Assembly: GCA_009801015.1 (NCBI GenBank)
Contig: VHZZ01002562.1
Coordinates: forward strand, 72,444 to 95,520
DNA from: Silene noctiflora
Taxonomy: Eukaryota > Streptophyta > Magnoliopsida > Caryophyllales > Caryophyllaceae
Length of the DNA: 23,077 bases
Reading direction: 5' to 3'
Numbering within the stretch: the stretch's first letter is position 1; each line of letters starts with the position of its first letter. The position numbers were made by a program, and so were the translations under genes. The notes beneath the pieces are model-generated. The model did not search any database. It was not told where the DNA came from and saw only the letters and a program-made list of their open reading frames with translations. Positions 1 to 13,300 of the stretch are shown here, piece after piece.

Positions 1-157
1 TGTAAATTAATTTAACCTTTTAAATTTGATATATCATATAGATTTCTTGTATTAGAATTATTACTTGATCGACGTGATCACTAACATCTATTAGTAATTT
101 GACGAATTTGATTAATGTTGTGAGGAAGAGAATTAGAGAGAGTTTGTTTTTCTTTTA

Positions 158-612
158 GGTAATGTTTGGAAAAATGAAATTGATTTCATTTTCATGATTT
201 CAATGGTAGAAATTAAAATGTTTGAATTCAATTCCAAATCCAATTCCAAAATTCGTTTGGGAAACCCATGGAATTGGAATTGGAATTGGATTTGGGCGAG
301 ACGGAGATGGGTCAAAGGCGTCGAATGTTTTCTATTTGAAAAACATAAATATTGTCATAAAAAATATTTACGAACGGAAAAAATATCATAAATAAAAATA
401 TTGCGATAAAATTTGCATCACAACATAAAACGTAGATAGTGATGAAATTGAAATGACTAATATATGGAAGGTATTTGAGACCCCCAAATTTTAACTAGCT
501 TGGAATTAGTAAGAAATTGAGTCCAATTCCAATTCCAAATTCCAAAAATCCCAAACACTTAAAATGTCTCAATTACGGAATTCAATTTCAATTCAAGGTT
601 CCCAAACATACC
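158..612. mobile_element. MITE-like foldback element
   Basis: It starts GGTAATGTTTGG and ends CCAAACATACC, imperfect inverted termini of about 11-12 bp. Both flanks inside are rich in AATTCCAATTCC/GGAATTGGAATT units that can pair across the element (for example 225-252 with 271-292, and 521-546). GTTTGGGA and TCCCAAAC boxes recur. There is no coding capacity. No clean target duplication is visible, so the superfamily (hAT or PIF-like) is open. Short open frames on both strands here come from the repetitive AATTCC units. Confidence 0.55.
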
Positions 613-1242
613 ATAAAAATGGTAAGGTATGGAAAAGTAATGGCAAAAAGTCCGTGAAAGTGTAATCATTGTCCATGAAGGAGCAACTACGACTTAAACA
701 GGTAATATATTACAAAACTACTGAAAAAGTTAATTCATCTTACCGTAAAATCTTATTATTTACCATAACCAATTTGCCATGATAACTTGGTAAACTACTT
801 GTAAATATGGATCACCTGCAACATGCCAAAACAAACAAAGAAAACATATATTAGAGAAGGATACTTGATAGTTGATACATTCAATAAGCAAAACCGTGGC
901 ATCTCACATAATTTGGCTTATTGGTAAGAAGGTAGCGAGGAAACAAATTTTAATGACTTTATATACACAACCAACAAACAAAGTGATAACTTAAAATAAT
1001 AAATAAAAATATGAATTTTAATATAGTTAGAATTCTTTTGAGAATTGACGTACATTAGTTCTTATCGCACAATCAAACGGATAGAATTTCAAACATTCTG
1101 AACTAATTATTAATTATTTCGTTAATATTTTAATTTGATTATTAATATTTAATTTCATTTAATTATCACTTTTTAATAGTTATTTTTAATAAGTGTTTTA
1201 GAGAAGTTGGAGTCTCTAAAATTGCCTGAAAAAAGCCTCTTT

Positions 1243-1268
1243 TATATATATATATTGATTGATTGATT
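1243..1268. repeat. microsatellite (TA)n followed by (GATT)n
   Basis: A short TATATATATATA run is followed directly by three TGAT/GATT units. It is simple sequence in the 3' intergenic region. Confidence 0.85.
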
Positions 1269-2348
1269 GGTAAAAAAATTTCAAAAGTGATCATATTTGA
1301 CTGTAAAATGGTTTCAAAACCCCGTCTTATTATTTCAGCCGAAAATAACTCGTCTTAAGTGAGACCAACTTCAAAATTTATGTGTATAGTAACTCAATTT
1401 CCATGTGGATTCTTTGAACATGGACTTTGAGACTTTGAGATAAGACGAGTACGTTTAAGATTAATTGTTAAATTTAGGCATAACTATGACTTCATTAGTA
1501 TGAAACATATTGATATTTTTGTTGCTAACACGGACACACAAAAATATTTCACCTGAATTACAATTCATGTAATTTGTGAGAACCATAATAACATTTTAAT
1601 ATCTATTTTTATATAACTTAAGAAATTATATGAGTAAATATACGTAATACCTAATGAATGTAATATGAAACTACTTAATTGGACATTGAAAACTGTGATA
1701 CAAAATTGACTGTGTTATTGAATATGCGATAGGGCTGTTGCTCGTTTTCATCATTGATCAATATTTTTTGCTTTTAATTTATTTCTCAGATATTTTCATT
1801 ATTTTCATCAATAACCGTGTCAATTGACTGTGTTATTGAATATATTTCCATTATTTTCATCCATAAGTATTAGTATATCAATTCCCGACTTCTTAATTTT
1901 CGTAAATATAATATGGATTATATAGTGAATAATTTGTCATTGTCATTTGGGTAAAGCAAATCCTACATAGCATGTGTGTGCATGAGCAAAAGCTTGGAAA
2001 AAGATAGTTTGTAAAGTATTCAAATATTTTTTTATTTTTATTTTTGTTAGGTGTTATGAAACGTTAAGCCAAGAAACTATGCGTTTATGTCATGTGATCC
2101 GATTCAAATCCAATGTTTTGGATCTCCTTTTATCAAGTCTGCACAGTATACATATATACATTTACTTTTATTTTTGTTCACATGAGGAAAAAAAAAAAAG
2201 TATTCCCACAACCTCCTACCATTTTTTGTGATTTTACGTAACATAATTCGAGAAGCGATGAATAAAATGCTAAAAAAAGACACGATGAAAATACTAAACT
2301 AATCAAGAATATCTAAACGTTAAGAAGAGTTCCATTATTCCAACCATG

Positions 2349-2412
2349 AAGTTAAGGGGTCGATTCTCACCCGCAATATAAATGCACTCATTTGAACAAA
2401 AAAAAAATATCT
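2349..2412 (+). repeat. possible decayed retroposon end (A-rich tail)
   Basis: GGGGTCGATTCTCACCC (2356-2372) resembles a tRNA-type B box region. It is followed about 30 bases later by an A10 run (2399-2408). No A box or target duplication was found, so this is a weak SINE candidate. Confidence 0.25.
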
Positions 2413-4137
2413 CAAGAATCAGCGAGATGTCTTGTATTTATTTAGTCGGAATAGATTGTAATGACGTAGAGGCCCGAGTTCATTAACCCAAGAGCATCAG
2501 CCTGTTCGGATAACTGTGTCGGTCTGAAATTTAGACCCAACAAAGCAATAGCACCCTCCATGGAAACCGGTCAACCAAAATCATAGCAGAAATCGTGCTT
2601 TCAAACGGCGTAAACCTTAATAAAAGTTAGATGACAGTTTGTTAGAGTAGTATTTTGTTGTGTCGTTATCAGGGGCGTCTAAGGCCCTGACAACCACAGG
2701 CGAGGGAACCAAGCCTCCGGTTTGGTCACCGAATTTACAAGCTTTATTGAAGAAATATAATACAAACCGCCTCGTCGTATAGTACACTTTTACATTCATA
2801 TTTGGTGCCTCATTTTTCTATGGTGCACCGGACCTCCATTTACTTTATGACTCCCCTGGTCATTATATTTCATATTTACTACCTCATTTTGTATCTTATT
2901 TTCTAATTTTTAGTATCGTCAATAACTTATTGTAAGACCGTTTCACACAAAACTTTCTCTAAAACCTGTAGGAAAATTTCTCTGTGTCAAAATGTCTAAC
3001 TACAAATCTTAATGAGAGCTATTTAGCATGAGAATCTACCTTTCCTAAATCATCATCTATACTCTATGATGCAGCTTAAAGGAATATATACACAAGAAAC
3101 AGGTCAAATAGATAGATGGAACAAAAACCAAAATGTCTAGAGAATGACCGACTTTTGGTCCCACCTATCTATATGGGGTGGTATTTAAACCGTTTTACAC
3201 TTAAGACGGATATAAAAGTGTTGGGGAAACCATCTGGACCTGGGATGCATGATTCATGATTTGGGATTTGGGATTAATTGAATGCAAACCTAATGAAATG
3301 ACTGGGAATTCAATTGTTACTAAAAAGATACACAACATACCAGCAAGTAGAGCAATATATAGATTTAATTTAATATTTGACCAAAATTGACAATGTTAAA
3401 GACAGTCAAATACACTACATAGCTTGACAAAATGAATTGCTTACAAAACATTAATTACTTTTAATGTTTCTAGTTTAGCTAATGGTGTACAAATGAAAAT
3501 TTTCGAGGAAAAAATTACTGCATTAAGAGGTTTTCACACAGTTAAAATGAAAATAAAAAAATCAAGTCTCAAAATTAGAATTGTAATTGAAACATTCCCC
3601 AATAAAGCTACGTTCCCCATCTTAAAAACATTCTCCGGAGCAGGTAATAAAAATACAAATACAAGAAATCGGCCAAAGTATTCTAGGAAAAAGTTTAGGT
3701 GAACCGTCTTCGAGGCTGCATGTAATAAACTCTGTTTCAACAAAGTTGGTAGATCAAGGGTGTTTGAGAGAAGGTGGCCAGGGGGGAGGGGTTGGGGACG
3801 AAGCCAATGGCCGTACAAAGATCGGAGAAGAAAAAAGGGCAGTAACAAGGGGTAACAGTTTGGTGCTGGAAAACATGATCCTGAAGAACTAGAATACAGT
3901 TACAACCAAAATCAACTAAAGCAATAAGATGATCTACATCGCCTTGTGGTTACATGATTGTGTCAACAAAAAACGCGTGCTACTACTACAAGTATAAACC
4001 TAATGGATGATACTCTATGTGGCCTGTCAAATAAAGTTCTCTCTCGCTATATACAGCAGGTTCCCCGAATAACTAAAGAATGATCCTCTAAAGGAGAAAC
4101 TCTTCTACAATGTTCAAAAGCTCTCCTGGTCAAGGTT

Positions 4138-4394
4138 TTACCGCATCCACCTCGCCATTTTGGTGGCAATCATTTTCCGCTTTTTGTGGGCTTGATGTTT
4201 AGCAGACATCCGCATCTTTCTCTTGGCATTTTGATCTGGATTAATCACAGCCATGAGCTTCTCGTCACGTTTCCTCTTTTGTCTTTTCTCTCCTAGGCTT
4301 TGCCTAATTTGGGTGTAAACTTGTACAAAGTTCTGGGTCCCAAGTGTTTCTTGTATTTTTTGACGTACTTTATCGGCGCGGATTTTCACATCAT
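4138..4394 (-). other. UTP20: UTP20 last exon: basic C-terminal tail
   Basis: Encodes DDVKIRADKVRQKIQETLG, then NFVQVYTQIRQSL, then a strongly basic tail containing KRQKRKRDEKLMAVINP, AKRKMRMSAKHQAHKKRK and the terminal KMARWMR before TAA (4140-4138). In UTP20 proteins this lysine/arginine tail is the likely nuclear or nucleolar targeting and RNA-contacting end. The acceptor is TTCACAG at 4395. I saw no clear AATAAA poly(A) signal on the minus strand within a few hundred bases after the stop. Confidence 0.93.
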
Positions 4395-7300
4395 CTGTGA
4401 AGATTTCAAAAAAATTGATCATGAGCTAAAACAAAACTCCTGCCCGTGGTAAACTAAGGAGGATATTACAGTCTTGCCCATGTGCAGGGACAAGAGTACT
4501 TCATAATGTAACAAGTTCTGACAAAAGGGAGTAGTGTACTCCGTACTGCATAAAATAGGAAAGACTCAAAATAGTGTGAGCCATAAGAGCATAGTTATTG
4601 AGGCTAGCCGAAATAAAGTTTTTTAGTTACCAAGCCACTATACAGGTTAATGTGTAAGAAAATCAATTTTCATTTCACATTAGTTTTCTTTTCAGAACAT
4701 CAGGTTCTCTCATTACACTCTTGTCTATCAAGAGGGACGGGGTGTTACAACAACTACAACGACAACAACAGAGTCTTAGTCCCAAAATAATTTTGGGCGG
4801 GGAGACGCTAAATAGAAGAAAATCAGCATCTAAACTAGCCCAGTAATCCAAGTAATGTCGAATCAAGGACATCACATGGAAATCCCAAAAATGCCAAGCT
4901 TTGTTTTAACATATCAGAAATTTAAGGACAAAAGATACCTGAAACTACTTTTCCAGCGTATCCCTCAGAAAGTTTATAGATAGGCAGCAGCAAAGAAACA
5001 GCATACTGCTGGCAATCTTCAGAACTCAACTTTGAAGCAATTAATCTGAAACTGCCAAGAATCATCTTGCACTGCAAAAAACATTTAGATTCTCACGCTC
5101 AGTGAAGATCATACGTGGAAACTGAGAAGGGAACAAAGAATACGGAAAATAAAAAAATAACAGCTCACTGACTTGTATATCTTCTGTTGCTACGGCAGTT
5201 TTTCCCATTGTGTTGAGCAGGCTAGAGACAAGCAAATAGCTAAGGTCCTTATTGTCTTTTAGCTCAGGAACTTCATGTAACTCACAAGTAAAGGACTCCA
5301 TAATACTCTTTTGGATACTTGTACCAAGCAAATGACAGGCTTTAAGACAACATTGTTGCTCACGAGGAGCAAGGGCTGACCAAAATTTATGGGGATCCTG
5401 GAATTCCGATTGCCGCAGTAGAGATTGTATTCCGCAAATGACAAGTGCAAGGTTGCACTTCACAAATTTCCTAGCACCTTTATCAGGAAGTTGAACCGTC
5501 AACCGCCAACAAAGAGCAGCACCTATCCAGAAGAGCCTACTTGTGCTTGTAAGATCAGTCGAACCTAGCTTCTTTCCCTGTTTCCCAATCTGCTCAAAGT
5601 ATAATGCCACCAGACGGCTGGAGATATCACAGATCCAAGGGTGTGGATGAATTAGGAACTCAGAGATTAATGTCCATATATCCTGAAAACAACATGGATG
5701 GCAATAAAAAGTTAGATAAAAAGAAACTCAGATTACTTTCCATATTTTCTCTTGCAAGGAGTGAGATTGGAAGCCTAAGACCAGAAGAGAATATGAGCTT
5801 TTGCTTTATTTCATTTTTTGAGAGAAAAAAGATTTAGTCTTTTTTATAAGCCCTGGAATATCAGAGGTTGTATACCAAGAGTATCGATTTCGGAGCATCA
5901 GGTAAAACATAGAAATGAGTAAATGTGTATAAGCTGAACATAACTTACAGCGTCTACCAAAACTATGGGTAATTTGGAAGGACTATACGCAAAACTACTC
6001 AAAAATCGCTCAAACGATGTTTGTTACTCCTACTCAGGTATGTAATATATAGTATGTAATCATACCTCAAAATCTACCACAAAGAATATGTCTGGTATCA
6101 CTGTAAGAATCTTTTCGAACAAAACTAGTGAGAAATACGTCTCCTTCCAGAAAGGATCTGCTTCTTGGTCAGAGGTACTTAACTGCCCGTCATCAAAGGC
6201 ATCTCTAGAAGACATCATAATCCTTTTCATAACAGGCAGTATAAAGTTTATGTGTTTGTGAAATCCCTTTTTCATCACTTCGGCAGCAAACCCAAGGACC
6301 TGCACAGACACAAAAGCATGAGAGTAAGAAAATATTCAGTTCCAGAAACCCAAACAAAATACCAGAAGGTATGATCAATCATAGCACTGTCAGTGCCACC
6401 ATAATGAACAAGAAATATGGTCATGAAGTCACACAACATGTTCAACCTTTTGCCGTTGAGACTGCCAAGTATTTCATTTGATTCAGGCCAAGAACTCTAC
6501 TGTCTTTTAGAGTCTGGTCATAACTTAATTGAGAAGATGGTAACCACTTTTCTCCATTTCCTATCAATGAGAGGCCAGTAGAGGAAAGAAAAAGTAAACT
6601 GTTGCACACAGAATTGAATCCACCGCCACAGCGCCACAGATGGAGGCCAAGAAAACCATTAGAGTTGATTCACAGCGCCACAGATGGAGGCCAAGAAAAC
6701 TTCTTCATTACTTAAGTTTCCCTCCATTTTGTTTTCTCACTCATCAAATAGTGTAAGGGGAACTTGAAAAGTGGGAAGAAAAACCTCAACCAAAAGCTCA
6801 TACCACTTTATGAAAGAAAAATGGATGTACTTTCTATGAACATTTCCTCGAACCTCATACCAAAAACTAATTTGGGCCCATAGAAAAAGTCACTTTCTGG
6901 CAAATATCAACTACTAATGGTATTCCCCTCCTACATAAAGTCAGTTGTAGACTTGTAGGCAAGAATTAAACATCGGTCATGATTGATTGAAAATGAGTCA
7001 ACTTTTCCCAAATATGTCTTTTGGAAGGGGGATTAAAGGAAATGCTTATAGAAGATACAAGTTTTGAAGAAGTTTTCATAAAGGCACAAGTTTTGAAAAA
7101 AGTGATAGAAAAGGTTTTTTTTTGTGAATAACCTCTGAATTTTGTATTGATTAAGAGTGATTATCAGTTATCACTCAAATAAAATGGTCACATGAAGGGG
7201 ACTCATGAGGAATAATGGGGGCACTCTTTTAACTTGCAAAGCAATGAAATACCCCAGTCCAGCACTGATACTGACAAGCATCCTAAAGCATTAGAAGTCA

Positions 7301-10300
7301 AACTCACAGAAGTATTTAACTACTCAGGATGGCAAAAAAATAACATTACCTGGGCAGCTGTGCTCCACAATTTTTGTTTCTCCCCCAGATACAAAGCAAG
7401 ACAGTGATTTAGAATGTTATCAAGCGCCTGTGGGCTGATTCTGCTGACAAGAAGCTTTATGACTATTCCAATCAAGGAGCGAACTTGTTTGTCATTATCA
7501 TTCGCCAAAGCAAGCACCAAATGGATAAACAATGACTGAGACCGCTCATTTATAATGCTATCTGGAAACCTCTTGATAATTGTCTTTAGCATATCTAGTA
7601 CAGCCTCTCTTCCAGAAGCATGTTCATATCTGTAAAGAAAAATTTACTTCAGAGATAAAGTACAAAAGAAAAACTGATATAACTGCAGATATACAGAAAT
7701 TATGGAAAGATACTTGCCTTAGACCAGAAACAAGAAAATCAAGATGTTGATCCCTGCGTTTCTGGGACAGATGATAGTTAAGCAAGAATTGCAGAAATAT
7801 TTGGCTACATTTTCTGCGAATGGCTTCTTCTTGACTAGTCACCATAAGTTCCGAAACTCGAGTTACTATATCATATATTTCAGCTACAACCAACTTTCGT
7901 CTAACAATAGCCTTCAAAAGTGAAAGAGCAACAAAAGAGGGATTTTTTTCAAGATCGATAAAAAGAGGAAACTGGACCAATACATGCAATTGTTCGTTGG
8001 ACAGAGTTATTTTGGTGCTACGCAGGAGTGCTGCTAACAATTTGAGACAGGATTGTGTGACAAGACTATTTACATCATAGGAACTTTGAGCGATGTCCAA
8101 CAGTGTCACTTTTATCTTGTCGGCCTGCGACTCCAAAGATGGTAGAGGAAGTCTTACTAGCGGAAGGATGCACTTAAGGGTAGCTGCTATTATCTCTTGA
8201 TACTTGCAGCTCAAGCAAGAAGTCATCAGCTTGATGAATGGATCCAACATCGAGAGAACTTGACCCTTGCCTCTATTTAGCTTGATGTTTCTCATGCGAT
8301 TGTGAAAGAGCCCAAGAGCAAACACTGTAATAAGATATGAACACCGCGAATCTGTTCCAATATAACGTTTCACCGCCGTTTTACTGCTTTTGTTTTGTTG
8401 CTTTTCCTTATCTGACTGATCGGCATCTGGAATCTCCCTTTTACGAGTCTCTTCACTCAGCCAATCCTCAATCAGGCTATACATGAAGACAAAGAGATCA
8501 GTCTGATTGACAGACGTGTTTCTTTCAACACCAAGGGCTATATGAGTTAACATGGTCTCTAACTTTGACTTCACTTTTGGTGTCAAATGCTTCTGCAGAT
8601 GGGCAGTTACTGGTGAAAGAAGCTTCATATGATGGGACTGGAATGTTACATTTTGTGCAATAATCTTCAGTGTCTCGAAAGACATTTGTTTTCTAGTTTC
8701 TTTCATTTTAAAAGCAATTTTATCCACCTCCTTTTGCTCAGCTACCTCTCCAAAAATGTCGCTACTTACAACAATAAGGAGGTCATCTAGACAATAATCT
8801 AGTTCCCCGCTGCCGACTGAGTTCAGAAGACTTTTTGACAAAATATAATTTACTGTATATCCCAGGACATGAAGCTCAAACCCACGTTTTAGTGTTGCCA
8901 TCAAAATTTTGACTACAAGTTTTAGATACTCAACACCAAGCTCCTTCAAGCACACAACCAAAGCAGATCTAGCCTCATCACGAATGCTTTCCAACCGATT
9001 TTTCAGAAAATTAGAAATACGATGGATGATACTTGAAAGATGAGAATCGATGGTGTTGCCAGGAAGAAGCTTAAGAACTTTTAATATTGCGACACTGACA
9101 TTGACATTGACTTTCTCTGGGTTTGACACGAGCAGTTTTTGCAGCTTCGGCAAAACAGCCCCAGTAAGGCAGGATTGTACTACAGAAGTAGTAGTAGCCG
9201 GTACATCATCATTCACTACCCCATCACTTAAATTAACTTGCATGTCTTGTGTCGAACAAGTCTCTTGGAAATGAAACTGATCAAGAATGGAACAAACAAG
9301 TCGGACCAGGACCTTTTCTCGGTCAGGTTTCCTCGTTATTTCCCTGAAACACCTCATCAATAAATCATAGTACGATTTCCATCCAAATTGACGAGAAACA
9401 GATGCAATAGCATCCAGGCAAGCACTTCTTATATTTTCTCCCTTCCCCGTAGGCAGATCAAATAACATGTTGAAGAAAAGTGGAAGGAATATACTCTTCA
9501 GGATAAACTGAAAAGAGGAACCCAAAGACATATATATAAGTATATAGATGTCTGACATTCATTTACAACATTAAATGATCACTAGTAGAGGCTACCTCTG
9601 GAAGCTTCTCAGTGGCAAAAATATTATTGAAGCGTGACAAGGCTCTTGATCTCCTATGTTTCTGCGGAAAATAAAACTAGGTCAGTAACTGTTTTTTGCT
9701 GAAAAGATGGAGTACATGACTATTAACTTCACATTCATTCATTGAAAAATCGGGAAGACAACTAGCAATGGAAGTGAAATGGTTCTCTAGCATTATAAGT
9801 TATCAGCAGCCACGTTCGATGCAAATTTGATTATCCCAGCATTTGTGAGGCATTGTCAAAGGAGAGCACGCAATGCAAACAACATAAAAAAAAGGTGAGA
9901 AACAATTGTGCTAATTGATTGCCAAGGTTACCCCTTTACAGATGGTTCAGCAGAATTAGAAAATGAAATTCCGCCGTAATGATTCCTCGTGAAGTACAGA
10001 AACAAAATTTATCATATTGCCATTGTTGTATGCAATGCAGTATGTACTGTGATTGCAGACTTGTAGGGATATTAGGTCACAGTTTACAAATATAGCAGCT
10101 CATGGGTGAAAACACAGGCAGTCTTGAGAGAGGCAAAAAAATGCATGATCTTAAAAATACACATGATTAAGTTAACACCACAGGTCAGCAGATAAACTTC
10201 CAGGTAGTTCATACCTGGAGATGCACAATATTGTTGAAGAAGTCCACTTCAGCATCTTCACTACAAAGCACATTCAAACTCTTAAGAGTTGAAATTCCTG

Positions 10301-13300
10301 AAAGCTTCAGAACCATCTCATGCAGCAAATCAATCCATTCCTATAATTATACCAACACATCATTATTGACTTTATGATCAAAAGTAACATCCAGATAAGA
10401 TTATGCACACATCGTAGAAGGAAATGCACGCAATGCTTAAGCGAAAAGCCATAGTTAAACCTGTACCTTTCTTAGCGTCGTTTCTTTTATCATTGCGATT
10501 CCCATATGCTTCAAAAGAAATTTATTTACAACACGCTGAATGCAAACATCAGTCCACACATTGCCTTCACACTCCCTAGTACCCTCATCCATTTCTTTCC
10601 CAATTATCCGAGCCGAAAAATCAATAAAAGAGAGAAGTGACCTATATGCACTTTGCCTTAGAATTATTTCTTCAGACGTCATGTCATAAATGCAGTGTGA
10701 AAGAATCACTAATGCCTGATCCTCTGGAAAACCATAGAAGTAGTCTGCAGTAATCTTCTCATAAGCACTAATGATAGTGTCAAAATCAAGGTCTCCCATC
10801 ACAGTTGCATTCAAATCACGAACAAGTCTTGCCTGCAACAACCAGGTGGTACAATTAAATAAAATTAATCGCATACAACCCAGACAGAAATTTATGATGT
10901 CAGCAAACTCTCAAATCTCAAAGTTACCATAGAACATATGGATGCGTCGCACTCAGCAAGGGCATCAATTAGATCACATATGGACAAGCGCAAGTCCAGT
11001 CTAGCAGAAATCAGAATAGGAGAAACACCATTCAAGATTTTGCTAGTACTTTCATAGCTTAGCAATGGCATTAGATCTCGAAGAATCTGCAAGGCCTCCA
11101 TACATACACCTACCAAAGAAAAGATGGATGTTGAGACATAGTTCATTCAAAAGATCCAGATAACGAATGTTTTGTTGGATTGATTAAGCAAAGTAGGAAA
11201 CTGCAAATAAAATGACAAAAGATATGAGATCTAACCGGAGTTTTTAGTTCCACCACAAGCAAGTGGAAGCAGGATGTCAACAAATTTCTTTGCTGCTGAT
11301 TCATCCTTTATAAACCTGGATAGCAACTTAAAAATTCTCAATACAATTTCACCAGGATGTTTGAGAAGCTTCCTGCAAGAAACGTAGCTGACAAACATTA
11401 GAGGGGGGAAGAAGGGCGGGGAGTATGGCATAGCTCATGTACACGGAACCAAAAAAAATAGAGCTTCATCGTGGCTACATTCAAACGTAGATAACTGAAA
11501 CTCATGACCCACACTGAAGATGCCTTACAAACAATGATTTACGGAAGCTGTGAAAAAGGGTATGAGTTTATGCATCATTTAAAAGTACAAACCTCAAGTT
11601 AAATCCAAAGAAACTGTCGGTTTTACCGTGACCTTTCTGCTGTTAACAGTTATTATTCCTTCATCCGACTGGAAAGACATATTTTATGGTTATCTGGAAT
11701 CAGAGAGGGTGCTCCAATAGTTTTGCCGTCTAATCGAGACACGTGGAATTTAATTTTGTGGTTTTTGAGTACGTAAGCCTCAGCATTCGCTCAATAGATA
11801 TACCTAGCAGCTCAATACATGCAACTTCAAAAATAATTTTCATAGCTAAGTACATCCAATCCCCTCCAAAGAACACAATGCTAGGTTTACCAGAAATCAC
11901 ATGCAAGTAGACAGACTATTGGAAAAAAAACTGATGCAAACAACAGACAACAAGTGACAAACAAAACAACTCCAATCTGGCTAAAAACATTAAGTATGCT
12001 TCTTTAAGCATAAAATAGAAATACACACGACACATAGGACATGATATATTCTCCTACCTCTTTTGCTCAGAGTTATTGTAGAAAAGATTGTGCAAGCTGT
12101 CAATAAGACCCTCAAGGTTTGAAATTAAAATGTCCCTCATGGCATCTATCTCCATCCCATGCTCAACTTCGAGAGTCAAAAGATTTTCTGTAAACTTGAG
12201 TACCGCAGACACTATAGCTTCAGAAGCCGTTGGAACAGACAGAATTGAAAATATGTCTGGAATCAGGTTCCTCTCTCTACATAAAAGAGATACAAGATTC
12301 TGACTCTGGCTCATTGCAAGAAAGCAAAAGAACAAGGAGCTTGGCTTCTCGCTACTTGATCCCTCATGCTTGAAAGCATGCACTAAAGGCTTTACCGACT
12401 TGAAGAATAGATCCCAGAATATAGAACCAAAATCATAATTCTCATACTTGCTCAAACCACCATAGATTATCTTCAAGCACAGGGATCTCATATCCTTAAA
12501 CTGCTTCAACTCGAAATTAACCTGTATACATGTATTTCATAAGAAATAGCAATCTTCGCAGTTTAATAGCATTTGTGCACGCAAAAGAGATACAGATAAC
12601 AATAGGTTTACCGATTTGTTGTTCCCTTCAGATTTAGGCAGATCAACTAAAGAATGATCCTCAGCTTGAGTTCCACTACTTTTGCTGTAAAGACTTGAAG
12701 CGCAACTTTCCAGCAACCGAACAACACAGCCCATTAGCAGGCTAAGGTACGGCTGAATCTGTGTTGCGTCAAAAATCGAAAGAATTTCTTCGACCACATG
12801 TAGAAATCCATATCTTTTCTTCCAAGGAATGGCCAATATGTTCTCCATGGTAAAAAGGTCCAAGAAATATGCCTGGAATTCTTCCATACTTCTCTCTCCC
12901 GAACCCCCAAAATAATTTGCCCGATCCTCACTTTCAGGTTTCGTTATCTGTAAAGACTCCATCAACAATGAAAAGAAAAGAGGAAGCTCGTGCACAGTAA
13001 GTTGGGCAATGAATCCCAAAACTGCCTTTCGATTATGGACACTAGCATGCTGTAAGAAAGAAAGGACAAGAAACAGAGACAATGTGGGAGTCAGTATTTC
13101 TCGGAATTGATCAAAAAGAATTGAAAAAAAAGTCAACATTGATAACCTTTCTGGACGCAAGTGTTCTCAGGTTCCTAACTTTCGGCATAAGCAATCGCGT
13201 AACCAGAGGAATAAGCTCTGCTCTGTGCTCTTCTTCTACTAATTTAGACTCTTTAGATAAACTCCAGGTAGCAAGTTCTTCTCTTAGAAACTTTGAATTG

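Larger units (their letters stand above)
613..4137. other. 3' intergenic DNA, no gene seen
   Basis: About 3.5 kb of AT-rich DNA beyond the UTP20 stop. All open frames are short and lack recognisable domains. At 1348-1357 and 1442-1451 there is a 10-bp inverted repeat (ACTCGTCTTA/TAAGACGAGT). Related TAAGACCGTTTCACAC and TAAACCGTTTTACAC motifs occur at 2935-2950 and 3187-3201. These are probably decayed dispersed elements. The first few hundred bases below 4138 should include the UTP20 3' UTR. Confidence 0.6.

Noticed and set aside
133-391. Overlapping short frames rich in NSNSK or QFQFQF
   Set aside because: They arise from the AATTCC/GGAATT repeats of the MITE-like element.
2617-2799. 60-residue minus-strand open frame containing GGLVPSPVVVRALDAPDND
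   Set aside because: It looks slightly protein-like but I recognise no family and it has no continuation on either side. It could be a remnant but I cannot support it.
3534-3848. 104-residue minus-strand open frame downstream of UTP20
   Set aside because: No domain is recognisable, the composition is that of translated non-coding sequence, and it overlaps a plus-strand frame. It is likely 3' UTR or flanking DNA.
12088-12303. Plus-strand frames opposite UTP20 exons (also 9050-9274, 13082-13327, 14380-14628)
   Set aside because: They are shadows of the real minus-strand exons; no independent evidence of antisense genes.
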